From Datnioides undecimradiatus (lineage: Eukaryota; Chordata; Actinopteri; Lobotiformes; Datnioididae), in assembly GCA_008933995.1 (NCBI GenBank), contig WARS01000010.1, forward strand, positions 9,403,001-9,467,000: a stretch of DNA of 64,000 bases. Direction: 5' to 3'. Shown here in pieces: positions 53,729 through 64,000 of this stretch. Position 1 is the first letter of the stretch. Every line of letters begins with the position of its first letter. The notes below the pieces were generated by a model. The model saw nothing but the letters and a program-made list of their open reading frames with translations, was not told where the DNA came from and made no database searches. The position numbers and the translations under genes were made by a program.

Positions 53729-56700
53729 CACGCATTGTGCACACGATCAATTTATAGTCAGAACTCACATGAATCACACACCTGGATGCAGATGAACGCA
53801 TCCACCCACACACGCACATACACACGCACGCACACACGTACTCCGTGTGTGTGTAGTATCTTGACTGATGAAGATTAGTGAAGGGAAGACAGAGGCTGGC
53901 AAGGTGTTATGTTGCGTGGGAGATGTGTGTGCGCGCGCGTGTGTGTCCATGCATCATCTTGGCACCTGATGATCAGTGGGAGATGATGTAATGTGTGAGT
54001 GACAGGAGGAGAAGCAGCACAACTTCACCGCTGAGAGCAGGGGCGGGTTTAGAAACTTTTGAATGGGCGGTGGAACAGAGTAGGGGGCTGGGGGTGGGGG
54101 GCTATTGGCAATAATAAATTGCGTGTTGTGTATGGTTACATGTTTTAATAATGAGAGATAAAACTTAAAACATTAAAACATTATGACACAAATGACACAA
54201 GAGGCCTCCAACTCTTCCTACATATGAGTATGACACCCAGACTGAAAAAGACAAAAATGATTTTGCATCTTATTGTTATTATATTATAGTCATTTTGTTC
54301 CTCTTTGTAGTAATTTTGTGTCATTTTATGGCTGTTTGTGTTTATTTTGCACCTCTTTGTGTTTGTTATCCCAATCAGTTTCAGGGTGTGGACCTTTGCC
54401 ACTGCTCTGGCCCCACCTCTGTCCGAGAGAAGAGTCAATCAAAGATGACTCAATATGGCGATAGGTGATATTGTACTCGAGTCATCCACGCATATGCGAT
54501 GATGCTCCAGTTTATTGTGTCTGCATGGCAACAACTTGACATGCTACAGCGTGTTGATGCCTCTTCCCTCCAGAGTGAACCCCAGAAAGAAACAGAACCA
54601 CCACTTGTCTGTTGTGTCCGCTCGGAAGTATAATCAGGGCTTAACAGAGCGAGATGAAGCTCAATTCACTCATCCTCTCAGAGTGACAATGGCCTTTAAG
54701 ATCTAAATTCATGGCATCTTAAGCGCTGTCACACTGACACTGGGGAATAAGGAGCTCCAGAACAGCGGCCTTTAAAGAAAAGCATCAATTAAAAACACAA
54801 AATAACCCCAAATGAGGTTTTGTCCAAAAATGTAATTGAGTTTTGTTTACATGAGTGCTTGTGATATGTTGCAGTGATCAGACTAGAGATTATAGTCATG
54901 CATAATTCAGGAGCCTGGCTGATTAGGTTTGTACCCAGGGGCCTGTGTGAGCATTGTAAAACTCTTTTACACATTAAAAAGAAATGGCTGTTGCTGATAC
55001 ATTGTGCTCTCCAGCTTCCACACTGCTGTTAGGCACTGTTCTGTCCAGTGTGGATAATAGGCCGGTGTTGACAATATGACGTACTTTATATTTCCTGCAT
55101 TTCCCAGATAGGCACACTGGAGTCTGATATCATGAAATGCCCCATAATATTAAGGCCTAAATATCATTTAGCCTGTTTTCCTCTTTGCTTCAATGGCTTC
55201 TTCATCTTTTAATGTAACACTCTTTTACGTAGAGCACACATTCAATAAGAAATGCTGCCCCTGTATTTGTAACATACTGTTTGTTGGTAACAGCTCATTT
55301 CGGCTCAACATTCAGTGCCAATATCACCCAGGCCTCCCCAAAACCACCTGCCAAAAGGAGATCTGCCGCAGTAAAGACGGGTCCATTAATCAGATTTATT
55401 ATCAAACCTAATTTAGTTTAAATTAACAGTCAAGTTGTGGCCGCGATGCCAAGACTGCAAGTACGAGTTGCAGTGAAAAAGTAATATATGTCCTGTTTGT
55501 CCAGAAAAGGGGGTTATGTGAAGGACATGTAGAACATCATCAATGGATCAAATTACACCAAATTACTTAAATTATAACAATCTGGATTTTGGTGGCAGTC
55601 ATAGAATCAATATTCTTCTCAGTTCCCATCTGTTGGAATTTCTTACTCAACACACAGCGTAGTTGAGTTTTTAGGATATCGGGTGCCTTATTGGTTATGA
55701 AACAAAAAATGCTCATGCACAGGTAGTACACTGCAGAAAATCTGTTTTTAATATCATGCCCTACAAGCCAAAGAGGTTTGTGAAAAGTTTGTAGTTAGTT
55801 GATTCCAATCGTGACAAATTTGATGGACAAGCCAGAAATACATTTTCCTTTAATTGGTTTTTAGTTGTCAAAGGCTTTCCCCCATACAAGATGATAGAGT
55901 TGGAGAAATGTTTAACTAAATGTAAACTGATTAGTCAAAACATATATTCATGACAGATTCACTAATACTAATTCCATCATGAGGTTCGTGTGGTAGTTCA
56001 GACCCTCCATCAGCTGTTGTACCCTCCCCTTCACGGCATCTTTGGCTCTCAACATGCTCCACTGGAGGCTTTGCTCCTTTTTCCTGTTACCATCTTCTTA
56101 CATTGCTGACATGGTTTGTTGTAGCTTTGACCTTTTCTTAGCAAACCACATCCATACTGCTGAAGTCCACGCCGCAGTTTGTAACATGACATATATTGGT
56201 CATGACGGCATACTGGTACTATCACCACATGATATTCTAATCACGGTCAAAATGACACGATCCTAAACAGAAAGACACAGAACACAACTAATGTTTAACT
56301 AATTCCTGACATTTTTTGTTTGAAGTTTCCACAAACTTTGTCTAATTAAGCCATAAATTGTAATTTTTTAGGAATAGAAAAACAACATCCCACAGGAACC
56401 TTTAGAGTGATGTAGTACAAGGCCTACATTTAAAATTTTACCACAGTGCAAGCAACAAAAAGTACTTAAGCCTATAAAACCATTTGTATCATATTTGCTA
56501 CGCAAGTTTCTGAGACCTCTATCTTATCATCATCGATACTTTCCTTAAAAACCTGTTGTATATGACCTGACATGTATTCTGCCCTCTAAAACATTTTCTC
56601 TTATTCTTCCCCTCAAAAACGGCCAGTGTGTCAAATGTGATACAAACAAAATATCAGAAACTAAATGATCTGGCAAAAAATTGGGGGGATTTTATTAAAA

Positions 56701-57428
56701 GGTTAATAAACTCAGTTCCAAAAAATTAGAATGTTCTGGCTATTACAGGGTTAACTACCCCCTATGCAGAATGACTATTAAGCTATTTTAATACTTTATA
56801 ATACTGGCTCAGTTTTATTGATGCATTTATATATTATCAGTACTTTGTTGGTCTAGGTAGAGCTAATTTAAACTACAACATGTACTTTTAGTAGTCCAAT
56901 CTGTGATACCATTGTAAATTGATAATGATTTTTATGTAAGATAAAACAAAAGTATAAACTTACATAAAATGGAATTACTCAATTAAACTACAAGTACCTA
57001 AATACTGTATTTAAATACAGTACTTAGTTACTTTCCAGCTCCATCCCAAACTGGATGACCTCACAACTTGACCTTTCTCAGCACCCCGATCGGGTCAGTC
57101 TGTGACATTTTTCAGGCTGGAGCGCAGTGCCAGCGTGCATCATCGCTCCATGTCTCATCAGGCTGTTATCACAAGACGCAGCTCGATCCAAAGTCCCTCA
57201 CTCCGCATAAACTGAGAAAAATGACTAAGAACAACCAATATTAGCAATAATTGTTATTCATCATGTCTGTTTAATGAATAAAAAGCAGGTCAGGGAATCT
57301 ATTGACTCACACGCTTCGATAAAATGCAAATGGAAATCGTGACAAAGATTTATTTACATGATGTACTGTGTCAGATTCTCAGAGCCTCATCATTGGATGG
57401 GTTGGTCATGTGCATATGGCATGTGTTT

Positions 57429-57661
57429 ATGTGTGCCTGTGTGTGTGTGCCTCTGTGTGTGTGTGTAGTCGGTACGTGGGTGGATGGTGAGTTGTTCGTC
57501 TCAGACCGTCTGTGCAGAACAGCTGACAGACACACACACACACACACACCCTCTCTGAACAGAAGGCTCCACCCGGGTCCTCGGACATTTGCGCTAGCAC
57601 ACGCGCACACACACACACGTACACACACACAATTACATACATACACATACACACAACACAC
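57429..57661 (+). repeat. Cluster of (TG)n and (CA)n microsatellites
   Basis: TG-rich at 57,429-57,468, CA at about 57,529-57,549, and CA/CG-rich at about 57,600-57,661, arranged as TG then CA. Several open frames here on both strands are repeat-driven artefacts. Confidence 0.9.
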
Positions 57662-60600
57662 GTGGCATGCCTTAGTGTGGTATTTGTTTCATGCTGGGTC
57701 TCTTGGGTGTGTCTGTGGCGACAGAGGGAAATGTGATATACTGTGTGTGTGTATACAATAACATGTACAGATCACATATGCCACAGGCGTTTGGGGCCAA
57801 AGGGTCTGTGCTGCTTTGTTGACTTGGCGACGGTGTTGCACTGGCACGTCTGAGGCTAAAACAATATGGGAGTGGTGCACTTCAAAAGTAATGCGAGAGC
57901 TCACTATGCATTGCCGGGAATGATGGGAATTTCGTCCCGCGTTCACTTAATATATGTTCTGGCAGAAACGTGGGCATCATTTTACCTCATTTCCCTTGCA
58001 TGAATTTGATTGCCAGACTCGAAAATCAGCAGTGAAATTGCGGTGGCAGCATGGGAGCACATCTGATGACACCACTTGCCACAAGAGAAAGCTGCCAGAG
58101 TGATAGTCACAGCTTTTAGGATCTGAGGATTTGGGGGCTTGATCTTTTTAGACTTTTTCTTTTTAAGGTGAGACATGATGAGGATCATGAGGATTTAGAT
58201 TGCTTAAATCATTTCTACAGTTTGCATCAGAAAATTCAAACTCCACGGGGGGGTTTTTGGGGTCATTTGCACTGTACTGAGCAAACAAGTGGTGTGTAAT
58301 GGAATTAGGCCAGAGATTCACATGCTGTAAAGTAAGCTTTTGTGCGTGCATCATTGCTGTTCATGTGTTTTGCATCCGTTTGGAGTGTCGGCTGTGCACG
58401 TCCTCAAGATGTATGAACATTTGAACAGTAGGGTCTGCGTAGGGGCAATATGGGGTTAAGAGCTGCCTGTTACTGGAAAGCAGAGGTTCGCAGCAAGACA
58501 CTGTGCTGGATTTACTGCCTCACTGTGTGTGTGCCGCGTGACACATTGTCGTCATTGTCACAATGCACTTAATTCCGGGGTTTTACATGCAATCTCCAAT
58601 GGCTCTGCTGATGGTTTCTCGGAATTAAGAAAATTCTTCTTTCCCTGAGTGTTGCCATGTTAATTGTTTGCATTTCTACAAATCTGCTGTACAGCCTGGG
58701 TTCTGCGGTTTGCCCTTTAGTATTCTACACTAACACATGTAGTACATTGGCGAGCATGTGGACAATAATGCTCACAATGAAGCTTGGTGTCCCCAACGAG
58801 TGGTTAAACAGCAAGTATATCTTCTGCCTGTCTGTAGGCTTGAATGTTTCGGTCGTTCAGAGGCCAAAGAGTCCACGCAGGCCTGTAAAAGTCACTCCAG
58901 CGTGATACAGCTCTGGTTTAGGGGATTTATATACTGTAGCAGGCTGAGTGATCAAACTCAGTGTTTTTAAATACATCAGTTTAAGTCCAGCGCAACACTT
59001 AACAGAATGATTAGAGTCGAGGTAAGAGGTTCAGCGAGGCTTCCAACTGGAGACAAATGTACGTGATTACACTGTGAATTCTCATTTGAGAAGTTTATTA
59101 CAAAGCGTCCTACACTGCTAGAATGATGTTTTTACTTTACTTGTATATCTTTAATATGGATCATCAATGATATCATGTAAGCTTGTGTTCATATTTAGTC
59201 CATATTTAAGATTCCTTCTGCAAGGTTTTGTTTTAAAAAAGTCTGCTCGAACCATTAAAGAGTAAGCCATAGGCAGCGTATCCAATCAAATTTGCACACC
59301 TGACAGCTAAGACAGGCGGGGATACATGAACAGTCAATAGCTGTGTGCAATTTAGCCACTAAACACGAGTAAGATTAGTCAAGTTAGCACGATTGAAATC
59401 CGTTGTCATGTTGTTATATATATATATTGCATTTCTTGCCCCATAGAGATTACAAGTTATTCAGCTTACTGTCTTTAGAATTGAACCACTGCAGGGCCAA
59501 CAACATGCTATAGAAATTTATTACAAGCTGTTTTTAAAAGCAGCCAGATCAATTTTAATTGGGTTTTGATGTTTTAGAAACTTTTGCCTCAGAAAATATT
59601 GTCCCTTTACAGGCCTTTTGTGCTCATGGGGTTCAAAATGTAATGGACACTTTTCAAGTTGTAATTAGCAGATGGGAACAGAGATTTACAAGCACCTGGA
59701 TATAATCTTGCTTAACACAGGCTGGGTTTTTGTTTATTTACTAGTGCACGCTTCCAAGGAGAAAACGTCTATCTCAAGTGAACATTTCTTTGCTTTAACA
59801 AACAGCCTGGGGCAAAGTTGCATTCTTCTTGCCCCGATTACCTCTTCCTACTGACTTTTTGTGCATGAGGTCTGCTTTAGCTTATAGCTTGCCTAATTAT
59901 ATTGGAATAAGATTGACAGGAATACTGATAGGGAGAGAAAAGTAATTGACCTTGTAGCTGAGAAAACTCAAGAGAGCAATGCTTACAGTAAAAATGGATT
60001 TTTACTCCCAGGAGCTGCAGGAAAACATTGACGAAAAGCACAAAGAGAATGAGAATATTCTTGGTTTAGTTAATGCACCGTTCTCACAGCTAACACAGGG
60101 ATTTAAACTGGCAACTGTCTGGCCGTAAAAGCACTTCTGATTGCTACTGGGCTTCTAACATCGTGCATTTACGAATCCCATGAACCCTGATCTAACTTTT
60201 ATTGTTACCGGAGCTTCAGAGTGCCTGGAACAGATGACACATAACCTGACTGGGAGGGCTAGATCTTTTATAGGACTCTTGAACATCCCAGAAGTCACCG
60301 CAAAATCTAGTTTTATTAGACGTGTGTGTGTGACAGAGAGAAAGAGGGTGTTTGTGGGAGTTTGGCTCGCCTGCTGTTGTGAAAAGTGTGCCTCTGTGGG
60401 AGTTAAGTGTGTGAGTCAGCTATGAATCACACTTTTTCTGCACCAAACACACGCGCACACACAAACTCTCTATCTCTCACATGCACATGTATACTGTACA
60501 CAGAGATATGAGTGCATGATTATACAGATTACACACCATTATACAACAAACCCACACGGGCATTTATGGTCAGCTTGTGATCTCAATTTATAGAAAAACG

Positions 60601-62859
60601 TGACCAGGTACATGTTGCTGTTTGGATATATGCAGTGAGGGGTAGGCCCACCTGTTCCCCAGGTGGTGCTTTGCGCTTGCAGGGGGTTCTTGACAGGGGT
60701 ACAAAGTACTGTAATAAACTAAAATAAAATAGAGGTTATATTTTCAATAAAAAAACAAACAAACAGTCAGATGTAAAACCACAGATAAATCTTGAAAGGT
60801 TGGCCAAAAGTAACGATTTAAACCATTTAAAAAACAGTTAAGTGGATAAATGCACTGTGCTTATATCTTCTGACCACTCACTAAGAACACATGTCAGCAT
60901 TTATCCATACATTCATACACTGATGGCAGACCTACCATGCAAGGTGCCAGCTGCACATCAGAAGGAGCTAATTCATTCACACACACACGCTGAGTGCACA
61001 GCCTTCGGGAGCTATTTGAGGTTCCCAGTGACACTTCCACATGCAGAAGCAGGGGGACTAGGAAACAAACCAGAGTTTAAATATTGAGTAAATGGTTGAA
61101 GTAGTTAGCAAGCGATGGATAAACAACTGAAATTCTTTAACTAAGACTAAGCTTAACTGATAAAAAGGTTAAACTGTTAGCTTAAAGTAATGGATAAGTG
61201 GATGAAATTAAGCTGCATTTGTAATAAAGTTGAAAATTTTAACTAACAGTCAATGAATGGCAGCTTAAAAATACTATATATGATGTATAATAATAGAAAT
61301 AGTTTGTTCACAAGCTTGCTGACTACAATGTATAAATACATTTAGCTAAAATAGATATTTATAATTAGCTTATAATAGTTAGTTAGAGTCATTAGCCTAA
61401 AATAAAGTAAATGGTGAAACAGCTAAAATTGAAATGAATCATGTTAATGAAGGGGTACATGGGATCAGCTGACTGGCATATATAATACAAAAGGCTGGGA
61501 GCCACTGCAGTAAAGTAGTGAATCCCGACAGCAGCCCTGCTGTATGTACATATTAAATGCATGGCACTTTGTTTAGTTTCTGTTTTAGTCTGTGTGGGTG
61601 TGTGTGTGCGCTCGCTGATGTCACTAACAATTTGACTCATCAGTATTCAGGGCATTCACGCTCTCCCTCACTGCCAGTGATAAGCGATGCTGATTATCAG
61701 TGAACTTTTGCTACACAGTGTATATCTCCCCTTCTGCTTCCCTGCCTCTCTCTCCTCTCTCGGCAGTAGTAACACTCTGGCTGTGAGAGCCAACATTGTT
61801 TTAATCAGCTTCACGTCTATTAGGAATCAGCTGCTATTAACACTCATTAAAACACACGTCTCGCTGTTCGAGGGAAAAAGTGCTCAGACGCCTTACTTGA
61901 GTAAAAATAGCAACACCGCAATGTAAAAATACACTACATGGCAGAAAGTTACGACCATATGTGATTGCTGAACATCTTACTGCGAAACCATGGGCATTAT
62001 CTGCTGCTGTAACCGCCCCCACCCTTCCATGACGGCTCTCCATAAAATCTGTAATTTGCAGGGATTTGCTCCCATTTAGCCATTAGAGCAGCAGGGGGAG
62101 GTCGGCCGTTGATGTTGGGAGGTGAGGCCTGGATTGCAGTTGATGATCAGTGCAGTCCATCCTGAAGGTGTTGGATGTCTGTGTGTACATCGTTTTGGCT
62201 AAAAGCGCCAAATGAAATTGTAGAATTGTTGAATGGGGTTGAGGTACTGGATCGAAAAAACGTCTTCACTCATGTGATTGTGCACACATGCCATGTTATT
62301 TTGGATATTTTCCAAAACAAAGTTGGAGGCCCACTATTGTCAAAAATTACATACTTCAGCATTAAGATTTTTCATATCGGTAACTAAGGAAACAAACCCA
62401 ACCCACGAAAATCATTTCCCCGCCAAAAGTTCAGAGTTGTCCACATGCTGTACTCTATCACAGGCACAAATAGACGGAAGTATGATCAACAAAGTGTTCC
62501 TGAATGTTTTATTATATTACTGGATTTTTATATATGATACGTTATCACAAGATAAGATAGAGCGCGTTTTAATTGTTAATGATGGGAAGTTCAACCTGAA
62601 GTAACTGATTTGTTTGGCAACTTTGGGGCAAGCAGAAACAAGTTGTTGATAAGGTGAAGAGTTCCCTATTTCCACACTCAGCAGTAATAGAGTAACATCA
62701 TTATTCATCAAGCTTCATAGTGAGTTTCAGCCAAACAAAAAGCTGCAACTCCCTGGAAAGTTTGTTACAGCTGAGGGGATCTGTAGATTCAGATGATCAT
62801 TTTCCACCCAACCATTTCACATTCTCATTAAATATGTTCTCATAAAAATATAGATTATA

Positions 62860-63260
62860 GCTGCTTTGAGGCATAGTTTGACCTTTTGAAGAACACACTT
62901 GCGTGCGAGGCCTTAGTCAGCAGATGGCTAGCTTACCTTAGCATAAAGACTAGAAAAAAAGTGTAAACAGGAAGTCTGGCACTGTTCAAAGTAGAGGAAT
63001 AAACCTATCAACACCTGGTAAGCAGGCTAATTGACATGTTATATAAAATATCAAGGTCTTACTTGCTTGCTGCTGTGACTTACATTTTGCGTACATGTTT
63101 GTGTACAGATTAAACTAATGAGATGCGTCTTGTTAATAATCACATTTTAAATGTGCTAGTAGTATTTGTATTTAAGGCAGCACCAGGCTAGGTTGTAGCT
63201 TCTAGTCTTCAAGCTAAACTATGCTAATCGCCTCCTGCCCACAGCTCAGTTCTTAAACCA
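62860..63260 (+). repeat. Degraded copy of the 'gctagcttagcataaagact' repeat family
   Basis: 'gcatagtttgaccttttga', 'gatggctagcttaccttagc', 'ataaagactagaaaaaaag' and 'gctaggttgtagcttctag' follow the order of the repeat at 3730-4130, with extra internal divergence. Confidence 0.5.
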
Positions 63261-63814
63261 GCGAAATAAGAATGTTATCAGTCCTCTTTGAGATAATCTG
63301 TTGAATGTAAAATCCTCAAAATAACTAGTGACCACAGTTGTAATAAATATAAATCCATAAAAATGTAAAGTAGCATAAAGTATTTAAATGGTTAATGAGT
63401 AATTCATAATTTACTCTAGAGTATTGGACTCACTTTGTTTAGATATGAACGTGCTACTGCCTCGCCATGTAAACATTATCTTGCAAGGTAAACTATCCTC
63501 TTGTCAAACACTTAAAGTCCTCCCCTGAACCTTCAGTGCATTTAAGTGACCTTCGCCTAACATTAAAGCTGGAAGCCACACAAATCACATCTGAGCGATT
63601 TGATGTCTTTATTCTTATCAAGTTCTTTCATGCTTGTCAGTGGAAGCTGTGAGCCGAGATATCGCTCATCGACTTGAAGTGTTTGGGGGTCCAGATAGCG
63701 AAATCAATTTGCCCAGTTTCCTTCCAAAATGAGATAATGGTGAGAAGACGATGCCTCATCCTCAGAACTGATTGCTCCTGTTTCACTTTAAGAACATAAA
63801 CATATAGTTTTATT

Positions 63815-63875
63815 TGTATTTTATTTTATTTGTATTTTAATTTCACGTTTTATTTTATTTTATTTTATTTTAAGG
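63815..63875 (+). repeat. (TTTTA)n simple repeat
   Basis: Tandem 'ttttatttta' units with imperfect ends; AT-only low-complexity sequence. Confidence 0.8.
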
Positions 63876-64000
63876 CATTTCAGACTGCAACTTCTTATTC
63901 ATGCAGCTCAGTATACGGCATTTCAGAGCTGAATGCTTCATTTAAACTTCAGATGTCGTGGCTGAGGGAGGGAAGGAAGCAATGGGAGGGTGCAGAAAGC

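Larger units (their letters stand above)
53633..64000 (+). other. cnksr2: cnksr2 intron 1 (5' part)
   Basis: Over 10 kb without any exon I can support. It contains microsatellites near the 5' end and at 57.4-57.7 kb, a few old repeats (about 56,985-57,045, 62,860-63,260), and several stretches of balanced, homeodomain-site-rich sequence that look like conserved regulatory elements. Very long first introns are usual for this gene in vertebrates. Confidence 0.6.

Noticed and set aside
53141..53731. 196-codon minus-strand open frame over cnksr2 exon 1
   Set aside because: Both ends are Val/Cys repeats from CA/GT microsatellites and the middle is the complement of the CpG-rich 5' UTR and the real cnksr2 exon.
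53645..53760. CRISPR-like array, because 'cactcacagacaca' recurs
   Set aside because: It is a compound CA microsatellite with a local duplication; there are no spacers and the DNA is vertebrate.
57324..57761. 145-codon open frame in cnksr2 intron 1, with overlapping minus-strand frames
   Set aside because: Dominated by His-Thr and Cys-Val repeats from microsatellites; no splice or family support.

Overview
The window is vertebrate nuclear DNA, most likely from a percomorph (perch-like) teleost. Genes are split by many GT-AG introns, dinucleotide microsatellites are frequent, and the interspersed repeats are of types common in percomorph genomes. There are no operons, CRISPR arrays or plasmid and phage functions. 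All identities come from reading the translations against remembered families; no database search was possible.

Layout. (1) 1-4.8 kb, plus strand: the 3' end of sh3kbp1 (CIN85-type adaptor), with the last C-terminal exons, stop at 2836-2838 and a long 3' UTR. (2) 6.5-27.4 kb, plus strand: a complete map3k15 (ASK3-type MAP3K) gene. I reconstruct 29 coding exons that join in one frame into 1,336 codons plus stop. They hold an N-terminal regulatory region, a kinase domain with all catalytic motifs, a coiled coil and a C-terminal SAM-like segment. A Tc1-like transposon sits antisense in the intron between the HRDIK and DFG motifs. (3) 27.4-37.2 kb: no recognisable gene; AT-rich sequence with LTR-like and older repeats. 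(4) 37.2-44.3 kb: two immune genes tail to tail, a four-exon CC chemokine (CCL20-like, six cysteines, plus strand) and a three-coding-exon Toll-like receptor of the fish TLR22/TLR23/TLR13-like group (minus strand, 960 aa). (5) 44.3-53 kb: mostly non-coding, with an old Tc1-like element with long inverted repeats, a small unassigned secreted-peptide candidate near 47.2 kb and several microsatellites. (6) 53.0-64 kb, plus strand: the CpG-rich promoter, 5' UTR and first coding exon of cnksr2 (start of its SAM domain), then over 10 kb of its first intron, which has stretches that look like conserved non-coding elements.

The order sh3kbp1, map3k15, cnksr2 matches the block on human Xp22, where SH3KBP1 and MAP3K15 are adjacent in the same orientation. 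The chemokine/TLR pair is not part of the human block, and no pdha1-like gene is seen beside map3k15. The genes do not form one pathway. sh3kbp1 (receptor endocytosis), map3k15 (stress MAPK signalling) and cnksr2 (Ras/MAPK scaffold) are neighbours by ancestry, while the chemokine and TLR form a local innate-immunity pair. I found no convincing wholly new system. The best leads are the immune pair with a kappaB-like promoter site, a frame-sensitive (AG)11 tract in the last map3k15 coding exon, a (CA)19 tract on a map3k15 splice donor, and the small candidate at 47 kb.
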